Positions 1 through 11,481 of a stretch of 64,000 nt of DNA are shown one piece after another. The notes below the pieces were generated by a model that was not told the origin of the DNA, did no database searches, and was given only the letters and a program-made list of their open reading frames with translations. How positions within the stretch are numbered: the stretch's first letter is position 1; each line of letters opens with the position of its first letter. This stretch comes from Lithospermum erythrorhizon (taxonomy: Eukaryota; Streptophyta; Magnoliopsida; Boraginales; Boraginaceae). Made by a program: the position numbers and the translations under genes. The DNA lies in NCBI GenBank assembly GCA_019722365.1, contig JADFUC010002135.1, positions 124,001-188,000 on the forward strand, read 5' to 3'.

Positions 1-227
1 CACCCTCCTATCTTCCAAGGCAAATTTATTATTATCCCACACCCCTCTTTTTTACAGTTTTTCTTTCAATTTTAAACAAAAAAATCAGAAAAAAAAAAAA
101 ACCCATAATTTTAGCCAAATCCATCCACCCATATTTTTTGGCCAATTAAAAACCACAAAATACAAAAACCAAAACCAACAATTCCGACTCTCTACTTTGG
201 AAGAAGAAGCACACCGATTATGATAAG
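1..227 (+). other. Possible 5' leader and first coding bases of an unidentified gene
   Basis: The left edge looks like a plant 5' untranslated leader: C- and A-rich, ending with purine-rich GAAGAAGAAG and a start codon at 220. Three codons later there is a donor-like GTAAAA (from 228). No downstream exon could be recognised, and a transposon-like element begins about 300 bases further on, so the gene may be truncated or this may be chance. Bases 228-524 are AT-rich with nothing else visible. Confidence 0.2.
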
Positions 228-524
228 GTAAAAAATTAATTCTGATTTCCTTTTTACTTTTCAATTTCACATAATTGGACTTGGAATTTTTTTGGAATTT
301 GTCGGAATTATTTTCTAAATTTGCAAGCAAAAAATTATTTAAGTGGTTAATCTGGAATTGCATCTACGAATTGTTGGCCAAATAGAAATTTTAGTTGATT
401 GGTTAATCTATATTTTTTTTTATCGATTTTGAATTAGGGTTATGATTATTGAGTGATTGATTTGTTTGGGAAATTTATTTTTTGGTGGGCAACAGAAATT
501 TTATGTGCTTATGCATGATTAACA

Positions 525-2360
525 CTCCCTTCAATTTTTAATAGTTGTCACATATATTGTTTTTTATAGTGCACATTTGACCATTTTATCCTTCATTTAA
601 TAATAATTAATGATCTAAAACTCTTTTTTTATGTTTATAACTTACCATTCACAAATTTATCAATTTAATTACACCTAATATAGTAAAAGGAATGATTTTA
701 TTTTTTATTGACTAAAAGATTTCATACGCCTACAGAGTTCATTGAGTAAAAATTATATTTCATTGATTAAAGATTTTCGCTGTAATCGCCAAATTTTTTT
801 TAGCACATTTCATTAACAAAAATTTAAAATTTCAATATGGAGCTAAAACTAAAATTTGATTTTTTTTTCTACTTCCAATTCTATATATATTTTAAGAACC
901 CAATGGAGTAAATAAACCTTTTAGAGTATGTATATTATTCATTCATTTACATAATAATCCAAATGACAATGCTTAATGATCTCAATTTACCATCGGATAG
1001 CGAAGATACAGGAAGTAACAATAACGATATGTTTGATCACCAATATTACAATGTTTAATTCATTCCAATATTACACATCCTCCTTTAATTTTAACTCATT
1101 TGGTCAGTTTTTATTATTATGTTCAATTGATTTTCTCTCGCTTTCAAAACTTCTATGCGACTCCTGCTTATTCATCAATGTGTGTAGTAAATACAATAAA
1201 TTAACATCCTTTACAACCACCAAAAAGGCCAATCGTAGTTATTGTAGCCATCGATGCTAAAGTGAAACACATGGTCAAAATCATGATTCACGAATCATCA
1301 TGAGATCAACGTAAAGAAGGTACAAATATTTTAAGCATCTCCAAGAGTCTCCGATACTTGTCTGGTGGATTCTCAGATTCAGCACTTCTCAATTCATCTT
1401 CACGTCCTGCTTCAATTGGTAATTTATTCAGATCAATGTCCGTCCTCTGACACACTTCTTCATTATCAATTGATGTTTGTTTGATCTATCAAGTGAATAT
1501 ATTTGTCAATAACAATCCTTATGACAATACTCCATCTAATTTTGCCAAACACTCGCACATATACTTCTATCATTCCAAGTCGAGCCTTTTGTAATTTTAT
1601 TTTTATTGATTGAAAGATATCGGGTTCTTTATTCGGTGATGAAGATAACTAATCATATAGGTGATGTACATGATAAATCAACGAAATATCTAATTTCAAT
1701 ATTCAAGCATGTACCTAAATTTGAGATAGATAAAGGGAATTTACAAGAATTCCGCCTCGCACATTTAACCTCTTTTGGAAGAGGGCCAACGCCTCAATCT
1801 CGAACGCAGTCAGTACTGTCAATGTTTAACCTCTTTTTCGGATTATTGTCAACGTCGGATGATAGGTTGAAGGAGATAGGTTTATCATCTTTTTCGGGTT
1901 TCATGATAATAGGTTGAAAGAAAGATTATGAAATTGTGAAAGATGTATTTTAGTAAAGCTGTGAATATAAAGCTTTGCAAAATTAGTCATTAATGTGTGA
2001 ATATATTTTGTTACAATTAAAAGACTTATCGATTCACTTAAGGTATAATTGAACATTGAAGGATAAATTGTCTAATAGTTTAGTATGAAAACGGAATTAG
2101 AATAGCAAAAATTGAAAGCGTTGAAGCAAAATTGAAAACTAAATTATTTAATGTGGATTCTTCCTTTTTCATAATGATTACATTTTAATTAAAATACTTT
2201 AAAATTGAAAACTTTTAACCAAGTTATTTTGGAAGTATATTTTTTTCTCTTTAATTATGAGTAAATTAGACAAAATACTATTTAAATTGTGTTAAGCAAA
2301 CGCATTATGAATAAAGTGAAAAGTAGATTGGGTTTGACAATCATTAAGGATTGGAGGGAG
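525..2360. mobile_element. Decayed DNA transposon with Stowaway/mariner-like ends
   Basis: The two ends are inverted repeats of about 26 bases (525-550 and 2335-2360) that agree at 21 positions. Both start CTCCCT, as is typical of Stowaway MITEs and plant mariner-like elements. TA follows the right end (2361-2362), while the left flank reads CA, so the TA duplication is at best half preserved. At 1.84 kb it is far longer than a MITE, so it may be the husk of an autonomous element. Interior open frames (for example 976-1260 plus and 1606-1917 plus) are short and I could not match them to a transposase with confidence. Confidence 0.5.
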
Positions 2361-4283
2361 TATTAACTATTAGATCATTGCAGTATGTGAAGTCAACATG
2401 AATTCAACCCTTCATTATGTAATTTTGTGATAACAAACATTATTCATATCGTAAATACTTATTGGCAAATAGTCATTTACACTATTTGAATTGTTGCCTG
2501 GAAAATATAATCCAAGATTTTTTGTACATGAAATTTCTAATGTTTGTGCATTAACCATATCTTTTGTTGTCTAGGAACATTGGCAAAGAAATCAAAGAAA
2601 ACAGATGAGACCACTAAGAATCCAAAAATATAAAGATTAAGAAAAATTCATGTAAACCAAATTCAATTCACACAAAACCTATATTATTCAAAGAGTGAAA
2701 TTAACAAATCTTTGAATCGATAATAAAATGAATTGTTCATTATATTGTTCATTATGTTTCTAAAAAAATAATGATCAAAACGATTATATTTTATCATCTC
2801 CCAAAATTGGTTTTGAAATTGGTAAATAGAGAAGCAAAACTCATAAATTGGTTATGGAATATTATTGATTAAGGAATATAGTGTGTAAATTATGCTAATT
2901 CAAAATTCAAATTGACAAAAAAAATAAACAAGAAATCGTCATGAAATATTGATTGCTGAAGAGTGAAACCAGAGCAACAAACATTAATTAAATGGAATAT
3001 TTTTTAACATATGGGAGTTACTTTTGAAAATGAGTTAAAAGAATATTCTATCCTTTTAACTTAGAACGCTAGAAGGTATAATTTTTCTTCGACTTACTTT
3101 TGTATGCTTAAATAGTACTAAATTTAATCTTGACTGTTGAATCACTTACCTTTTGATCCAATGACTAATACATGGAAGGTGTAGCTGGGAATTGGCTTTG
3201 TAATTTTTTTTTTAAATAGGCAAGATCAGATTGCATATCTCGTGTCTTATTTTTTTGTCGTTATTTTTTTATTTTTTATTTTCTTTTTTATTTTAGACTT
3301 CATTTAGATCTATTTAATTTGAAATTGTTTTAGATTTTGTAATCAATCAATCTGTAGTATTGCCATTTTTTAAGCAAATGAAATCAAAATCCTTCAATTT
3401 TCTAAATAAATACGAAAATATCAAGTTAATTTTCATGTTTTTAATTTTGGCATTTAAAATTGTATGTATAACATCATTTGATATGGTATGCATCAAAGTA
3501 TTTAAAATACCATTATATTTTTGTATCAATGATATGCACCATATTTTGTGAAATTTCCTTTATTGTACTTGATTGTAAACTAATAATACTTTAGTAGTTT
3601 GAATACGCTAATAATATCATAATAAAAGTATGGTATGTAACACCATCACTAAAAACATCATTATAATATGATGGTGTGGTTACATAAGATGATGTGAAAA
3701 TTATAAGTGTGATTATGTTTGAAAATACCATTTTTATTATAGGTATATGGTATGTAAAAGTAAATGAAATATCATTGTATATTTTGAATAACGCATACCA
3801 TGAGTTAAGATACAAGTTAAAGACTATGTAGATGGTAAATAGAATAAAAAACAACATGTAGTATTATACAAATTGTATTAAAGAAAATTTCCTACACATT
3901 CCAATTACTCACTTTTCATTTGTTTTTTCAACTTCTTTGTTCTTCACAATGATCTTCACATCTTGTTCTCGTCATTTCTATCTTCTACCATGTACCTCCT
4001 CGCCATCTATCTATCTCTTGAGTTAATTTCAGTCTCCATGATGGTGGATATTGAACGATGGTTGGCGTGCGCTCATTAGCTTGGTGGTATCCAAAAATAC
4101 AAAACACTTGTCAATAAATATAAGTTATGTATAATGATTATGTGGTATACCATTGTATACATAGATATGGTATTTTATAAAATAAACCAAATACCATTAC
4201 ACTCATTTATATGGCATTCTCGTAATCACATAAATATAAATATTTTCATATGATGTTACACTCAATTGTTATAGAATTTAAAA
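2361..4283. other. AT-rich intergenic stretch with recurrent ATGGTAT/ATACCAT words
   Basis: No gene is recognised. From about 3470 to 4260 the words ATGGTAT and ATACCAT recur many times in both orientations, and the same words resume to the right of the inserted element at 5700-6000. This suggests one older AT-rich repeat later interrupted by the element at 4284-5625. Confidence 0.3.
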
Positions 4284-5625
4284 GGCTTTTGGGCAGTAGG
4301 CCCCCTGCATTTCATGGTTTTAGTGTCTATGTGGCCTCTGCATTTTATTTTTAAAGGCCTGGCACACCCCCCGAACTTAACTGGCAGTCTCTGTGACTTT
4401 TTTAGTGTCTATACACACCCCCACTCCCATACACTCCACTTTCATGAGTGAAATGACTATATATTACCCTTTAAAATAGTTATATTGAGTCACAGTAAAA
4501 CAGGGACTATTTTGTCCCTAACACTATGGCATAGTACGTGAGCCGGTCTTATTTTGCCCTCCCTGATTTTAGAAGTAGAAGTTTCATTGGCGGCAAAATT
4601 GGTCATTTCACCAAATATCCAACCCTTCTTCCAACACACCCACCCTTCACAACCCCACCCCCCACCCCTACCTCACAACCCCCACCCCCCGCCCCCATCC
4701 CCCGATCCGCCACCCAACGCAACCCAATCCCCCAACACCGCAGTTGCTCTCAGTAATGAAGTAGACCATAAGTTTGACTTTATGAAATCCAATTCCACCA
4801 AATGTGGCCCCAAAGAAAATACAAGAAGAACCACCAAGCTATAACTCAATCATAGTATAAGAGAATGTTCTGTTGCTTGTCCAACCAAACAAAGCTTAAT
4901 CAATATGACAAAAACTCAAGAATCGTAAACGCGAAACCAAAGCTCAAACAATCAAGAAACCACAAGAATCAAGAAACCATTAATCTCAAACCAAGAACTG
5001 AAAAGTTCTGCTTTTGATTTTAAAAGTATTGAATTCAATTAATTGTTAAATTTGGAATTAGGTATGATTTTAATTTAATTATTAGATTTGATTTCTCTTT
5101 GAAAATGGGTTTGAACGAATCAAAAGTAAATATGGTGGAGTGGGCATTTTTATCAAAGGCGAGTTGATGGTTGGGTGGGGCTTGCATCAAAATCAATCGT
5201 TGACGGTCAAGGTTAGTTACGGTGATGCGGCGAAGCGTAGTAGTGAGGGTAAGTAGGGTGGGGGCGGGCCCGGTTACTACATTTCATTGTTTTTTATTTT
5301 AACATTAAGTTTTGAAAAGAGTCACACAATTAATTATACATGAAATGATAATTTTGGCCTTCTAAATGAAACTTCCTAACTACTATTAATTTCGCAAATA
5401 TCGAGGGCAAACAGTCATTTCACAATTATACTTTTAGTGTTGTGACAAATATTTTAATCGTGACTCAATATGTGGTTTATGGGTAATATAGTCATTTCAC
5501 TCCGCTTTAAAATTATGAAAGAGATTGAGCTGGGGCGTATAATAATGTAAGTATAGGTCTGAGTTGTCTAGAATTAAAAAATAAGATATAAAATTATAAT
5601 ATATAGTGGCCTTTTGCCAAAAGCC
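4284..5625. mobile_element. Non-autonomous DNA transposon with long imperfect terminal inverted repeats
   Basis: The left end begins GGCTTTTGGGCAGTAGGCC and the right end is a close inverse. The similarity extends inwards: near 4445-4535 the left arm reads GAGTGAAATGACTATAT and later ATTGAGTCAC, and the inverse of the same blocks lies near 5440-5505. The flanks share AATTT in a 9-base window (4275-4283 and 5626-5634, 6 of 9 identical), compatible with a decayed Mutator-type duplication. The interior has a C-rich tract (4630-4745) that gives only proline-rich low-complexity translations and no transposase. A MULE-like origin is an inference from arm length and duplication size. Confidence 0.55.
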
Positions 5626-8600
5626 AATTTGTAGAAAATGCATAATACAAAATACCTCCAATTAAAATAATAATCAAATTACGTACATTACTTCATTTAA
5701 ATAGTCGTACATGGTATTATATTCAATAAAAATGTAAATATAATTAGTATTCAAGAATATGGTATATCAATTTGTATGATAAATGATATTTTTGTGACAT
5801 AATAAAAATTATTATATCCATTGATATGCAGTATTGATAATATAATATCAATTTTATTTTATTTTATATGAGAATATGTATGCTATACAATTTGAAAGCT
5901 GCATGATATGTATCGAGTATATTAACACCAATCGTATGTTTATACATGATATTATATTCATCAAACGATACCATTACATCTCCAAGAAGTTGGTATGAAC
6001 AAGATACTTTGAATGCATCAAGGCCTCCTAGAATAATCAAATCAAGTCATCTCCAAATCTACAACACCTCTACATTAGAAAAATCATGAACAATTTGATT
6101 CATAATTAGGTTTCAAGCACTTCATTCAATAAATTGATTTTAACAAACAACTTCAAAAAAATAATTATGCTGTGTAAAAAATAACATCACACATCTAATA
6201 ATCGTGATCAAACTAAATGCAGATAATCCAAAAGCAATTCAACTATGTTTTGTCAATTTCAACATGGTATTTTTATTTTTAAACCAGAAAAAAAATCAAT
6301 CGAATTAGTACTCTTAAATGGTTCAAAAAAGCATTCGGGTTCTATTTTGCTCTTTTCATCATATTTTGTATTCAATTTTTGTAATTTTTGGGTTTACTAT
6401 TAGTTCTTAACTTAATTCAGTTCAATGGAGTTTATTTCTGGCATGATTTTCTCAGAATTTTAATGAAATATTGTATTACAAAAGTAAACTAATTAATAGA
6501 GGATTAATATTACCCATCCGTTGCAAAATAAGATCATTCTAGCAAAAAGTATTTTATATTATTATGAAATCAATTAAAAGTAATAAAGTCACAATTTTCA
6601 AAGATTTATTAACCAATGAAAACAAAGATACAGATGAGTTGTTGGGAATCTTTGTAAATTTACCCATGTCAGATCAAAAAATAAACAATCACTATTTTGA
6701 AACAAATTTTTGAGTGATAATCATTTATTTTGAGACCGAGTAGAAATAATGAAAGGATTCAATACAAAAAAGTTTAGAAACTAATCATCAATGCGCTTAT
6801 CATATATATTCATCTGTAAGCACTATGCTTACAACCGAGGTAATCATCTGTAAATACAACTCTAGCCATTTATATTTGGCTCCTCGTAAGCACCATGCTT
6901 ACAACCAAGTTATGTGAATCATCTAAATACAACCTCGTGAAAATAAGGATGTGATGATCCAATGTTGTCATAATTGTGAGTTTAATATCAATTACTAAGG
7001 ATTTTCCTTAGTACTATCGATTTATCGAATACATGATAACAATGATCTTATTCTTCAGCTTCAATTCAACCCAGAGATGCATTAGAATGACTTGTTGTTA
7101 ATAGACTACATAAATCTATAGCAAGACAGAAATCCATGGGAGGAGCCTATCACTACAATGATGTTCTTAGTCTCAGTGTTCTGAGGAAATAATAAGCCAG
7201 TAATGTATCCATAATAAAGACTAAAACCTAATGCTTTCAGTCCCTGAACCTTGATTAAGCAAACTATAAATTTAAAAACCAAAATTTTATAAGATTCATT
7301 TAAAGTTCTAACCCTGTCCAAAACTCTGCTGAGTCACAGAAACCTTATCCCCTTAGCCTATGCCTACTTTTAGTCGTTCATCATTTATAAATAGTCAACG
7401 ATAGCATGAATTTGAATAACTAGCTTAACATGATGCCTTCTGATATCCAAAAACAACTAGACCCTGAAATAGAACAATCAAATGGACAGACCAGTCTAAA
7501 CGAAAGACTCATGCATCCTCCCATCTCCTCTTTGAAGTGAAAACTTATAATAAAAAATAAAAATTTTAGAAATAAGAAGAATGAAAGGACTATCAGAGTG
7601 AGGATGGGCAACATTTTGCAAAGAAAAACAAATCTGTGTAGTAAAATAAGCAATATATGTAATAGCAGAGGTCTTAGTTTATATTTTAAGAGCTTAAAAG
7701 TGACTAGCATTAGCTAGTAGTATAGCCTCGAACAAAATGAACTATATACTGCTGCTTATTGTATTAGAACAAAAGCAAGATAATAACTACCAATAACAAG
7801 AGAACTGGTCTTTAAAGAACTCTATCAAGCCTAAACTGACTCCATCCCTATATGAACCTTCTGCTGAAGAACTCTAGCCAACTCCAAGAACTAGAATCCT
7901 ATAATGACTTGGTGGAATTTTGGGCACCTGAAAGAAGAAACCCCAGCTTTTAATGGAAAACTAAACCACCATGCCAAGCAGAACATGGACCATGTGAAAC
8001 GATTTAGTACCTCTTCTGTCTGACATGCCTTAAGAATAAGCACTGCCCAAGCCCAATATGTTTATCCATGGCCCTTTCTTTCTCTGCTATTTGCATAGAA
8101 GACTTATGTGCGCTAAGGCGCCCAATGCTCTTTGATATGGAGATGATAATCATCCAACCTGCTTTCCAAGAAGTGCTTAAAAACATTCTGATATAGACTG
8201 ACAAAAAACAAACCAACCTTGCTTTAGAGACTATGGGCACTATCATTATTTAAATTTCACTTTGAATTTCCCACGATACAGTTGTTGTTTTTCCACCTAG
8301 AACCCATAAAGCCAATGAAACCAGTTACCTCAAAATCTCCTCTGAACTTAACAACTTCTAATCTACCTGAACCTTAGCATCTGAAACATAAGAAGCAAAT
8401 CAGCAAAGTTAACACAAATTCCATTTCCCCAAAAGATAATATTTTCAATCATCTAATTAATAAACCAAAACACTTAAATAATAAAATTAATACTTGAAAA
8501 TATCATCTTGATATTTTTTCAAAACATATATAAATATATTTGAAAGTCCAAACCCAGATCCATCCAAAACACATCTCAAATCTTGCCAAAATTCCACTCT

Positions 8601-10310
8601 CTCTTGCAGTAGGAAAGTTTATCGCAATGACGAAGTACCTCTAAAGTAAATGTTTGTCATGAACTAGTTAATCCCAAAACCCTCCAAACTTAATCAAACC
8701 ACCAAACCCAAGTTACAAAGCTCTGAAGTACTTGTGGCTTTTACAGTTGTGGATACATTGGAGAACAAAAGTCAACACTGCCAAAGTTTTATAGATGATC
8801 AAAGCTTACTACTTAAAGGCAATTCATTTATTAATTAATTCGAGCACCAAGTGACTTGTTTTAATACTAATCTGCCTTCCTGAGTCCTCTCATCTCATTT
8901 CCCAACATGGTCCACCAGCTGCAACACTTACTTGGATGTTAGTTCCCAGCAGTCAGATGTCCATCCACAGTGGCCATGAAGCCTTGATAAATGTCTGTGC
9001 CAATGCCCCTCAAGAATCTCCAAGGCCTGATTTTGCAATGCAAGTAATATATTCATTAGTAGCTTGTATTGGCAAGCATAATCATTATATTAATATAGAT
9101 GTCTTATACAAGCCATCATCTAGTTAAAACAGAAACTAAACTTTGATTGTTGAAAATGCAATTTAAAGATGAAAAAGACTAATGACAAAAAGAGAAAACA
9201 AACCTGTATTTAAGTCATATGCAAGTCTCGAAAAGAACTTGTATGCCAAATGCTGATAGCAATTTCAAAACCTTAAAAAAACCCAAAAAGTGTTTGACCT
9301 TTCAAACATGTTTCACTTGGCTTGTCCTCATTTTATACTTATCAACATCTCTTATGCATCCATTTGTGGCCTACAAACAATTGAAGCAGCATATGCCCTC
9401 CCATTTTACTTCATGGCTGTCCTGCCTGTGAGCCCCCCACTCCCTTTGCTGACTTTGACTCTTTGGCTGAAGCCATGGGCCAGATAATCCCGAAGACACT
9501 TCCTTTCAAATTAATTTGTATTCACCTCCCACGTTAACTTTCAGTTTGGAAACAGAGGCTAATTTGATGAAATCTTTCTACAGATTTATCCCAGCCAACC
9601 CTTTACCAAGACCTTCCAATCGTCGGCTCAACCTCCCGACAAGTAATGAATTTGTGGATCGGTTGTGAGCATCATCGATCTTCTCTTTTATTTTGTCAAT
9701 TGCCTTACGATTTTAAACTATGATCTTAGAGTATTTTCATCCTTGATGATGGGGAAAATAGAGTCTTATGACCAGTCCAATGAAGGTGTGCCAAGCCTTT
9801 GGGCCCTGAGTGACCCCTTTATTTTGCAGCCTTATGCCAAATGCCCAGTTAAAAATGCTACAAATGAAAGCCAGTGAAAGTTCTGTCCATCCCATTCTTC
9901 AAGTTCTGAGTATTAGCCGACCGTCTGATTCACTTAGCCCTATGAAGAAAGTTCCATCAAACAGATTTAATATGGCTTTGTATGTGAAAATGGGACCATA
10001 TTCACCTGTACCAGCTGAAGGAATTTAGGTTCTCATAATGAGATTCCGCCTCTTAAAAAGCCTCTCTCTCTTCAAGTCTCGGGATGTTTCGGGAGACGAT
10101 TCCTGCAAAAACCTTCCTGAAGGCCTATCAGATGTAGAGTGCTCTTTAATCATGGCGGTCTAATCTATGATAAGATGTATAATCAGACAACAATTCTCTA
10201 TGTTACTTGGGGCATATCCTGTATTGGTCCTTTAGTATGCTTTTAATTTTGACTTGTCTTGTTCAATTTCCATGTATTCTGCCTGAGTCCGTCGTATGAT
10301 CCCACCAGCG
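5626..10310. other. Intergenic DNA without recognisable genes
   Basis: Both strands were read and only short, stop-ridden frames occur. A local duplication carries two copies of a palindrome at 6816-6832 and 6886-6902. Around 7.1-10.0 kb the sequence is less AT-rich and looks like old genic or intronic remnant DNA, but no protein family could be recognised. Confidence 0.4.
6816..6902. repeat. Duplicated palindrome GTAAGCA-N3-TGCTTAC
   Basis: GTAAGCACTATGCTTAC at 6816-6832 and GTAAGCACCATGCTTAC at 6886-6902 are near-identical hairpin-forming palindromes 70 bases apart. Each is followed by related text containing AATCATCT and AAATACAAC, so a unit of about 70-75 bases has been tandemly duplicated. 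Confidence 0.5.
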
Positions 10311-10316
10311 TTATGA

Positions 10317-10916
10317 AAGGGGAAGAAGCCTACCTCAGAGCGGGCCAGGTCTGCCGTTGATTCCCCGGTACGGCCTCCTATCCCCGTCTTCAAGAGTAGT
10401 TCAACTTCACCGCCTGCTTCGTCTTCCAAACGAGCCAAATTAGAGGCCTTAGCTGCAACTGCCCCTTCCTCTAGCCCCAACACTCATCAAATCATTTCAC
10501 AGACGATGAGTTTAACTAGCTCGGCAGACCAAAGTGGAGCGAGAAAGCAAAAGCTGCTTTCTGTCGACCGCTCGCTTCCAAAGCCATCTTCTCCATCTTT
10601 TGGCGAAATCAAAGTACAAACTAAAAAGAAGCAGCGGAAGTGTTTCGGGCGAGGAGCCTCCCCGGATTGTTATACCTCGCTATACGGCGTCTTTATACTC
10701 TTATTTGGGCCATCAGCTGAAGAAGGTCATCTGAATAAGCGCATGGAGGCTTTCCATACAGTTCACCCCCTTCTTTCGGCTGAAGAGGGGCGAAACACCC
10801 TCTGCCGACTCCTATGGATGCCTTCGCCTTTGTTTGTTTATATGATAATGGTGTGTCTCTGTCTTATTGTCCTCATGTCTCTTATTTCTCGCCTAACCAC
10901 GCTCTTTGTTTTGTAG
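10317..10916 (+). CDS. Unrecognised Ser/Pro/Lys-rich open frame
   Basis: This frame stays open for about 200 codons from 10317 to the stop ending at 10916, although its first ATG is at 10506. The translation is rich in Ser, Pro and basic residues early on (KSSSTSPPASSSKRAK, later KKKQRK) and ends in a hydrophobic tail. The tail probably reads into an intron: from about 10829 the DNA looks like donor GTTTGT, a T-rich middle, and acceptor TTGTTTTGTAG ending at 10916, so a spliced product would continue at GCTCTCAATGC. No family was recognised. Composition and exon style recall transposon-carried plant genes, but that is only an impression. Confidence 0.25.
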   Translation, partial: KGKKPTSERARSAVDSPVRPPIPVFKSSSTSPPASSSKRAKLEALAATAPSSSPNTHQIISQTMSLTSSADQSGARKQKLLSVDRSLPKPSSPSFGEIKVQTKKKQRKCFGRGASPDCYTSLYGVFILLFGPSAEEGHLNKRMEAFHTVHPLLSAEEGRNTLCRLLWMPSPLFVYMIMVCLCLIVLMSLISRLTTLFVL

Positions 10917-10964
10917 GCTCTCAATGCTAGTTATGCTACAACTCACCGTGGGTCTCCTATGCCA

Positions 10965-11481
10965 TCATACAGCCTTAATTGGGCTGCAACTTGAACCCCG
11001 CGGAGTCAAAAGGCCCAACCGACCCGAGAATGGAATTTTTGCCGTTGGGGCGCATCGGGCGCTTATACTTCCGTGAAACGCAGCCGCCATAAACTTCTTT
11101 GAAAGTGTCAAGTCACAGTTAGCTACAACAATGGGATCATCATCAGGTACCATCGGGCACTGACGGTTCCCTCCGATGCGGACTGCGCCACAAAGCGCGT
11201 ATGTCTCGCTTTCTATATCACTATACGACTTGTCCAGATAGTGCCAGTATCCGTGGTGTGACTGGGTTCTTGCATTTCGCTTAGATCGTGGGCGATCTTG
11301 TAACCCGCCTCCGCTTCCCATGCCATCCGCCTCCCGTCAGATCCGCTTCAATTATAGCTTCAATGTCTGCGGTAGCGGATGGTGCTGCCCCCCTTGGGAA
11401 TTGGGCAGCGGTGTTGCCGGTGCATGTTGTTGTTGATTCTCGCCAGAGATATTCGATTATCCATGTGTATTGATGAATCAA
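10965..11481 (-). CDS. Unrecognised GC-rich open frames (two overlapping pieces)
   Basis: On the minus strand a 118-codon frame (10965-11321) and an upstream 66-codon frame in another phase (11281-11481) lie in DNA clearly more GC-rich than its surroundings. The translation (for example SYSDIESETYALCG and RIGGNRQCPMVPDDDP) is not low complexity and looks like real decayed protein sequence, perhaps one gene broken by a frameshift near 11300. I could not place it in a family. Foreign or retroelement-derived sequence is possible. No ribosomal or tRNA signature was seen. Confidence 0.25.

Noticed and set aside
4538..4844. Proline-rich open frames (4538-4756 and 4554-4844)
   Set aside because: They are translations of a C-rich low-complexity tract inside a non-autonomous transposon.
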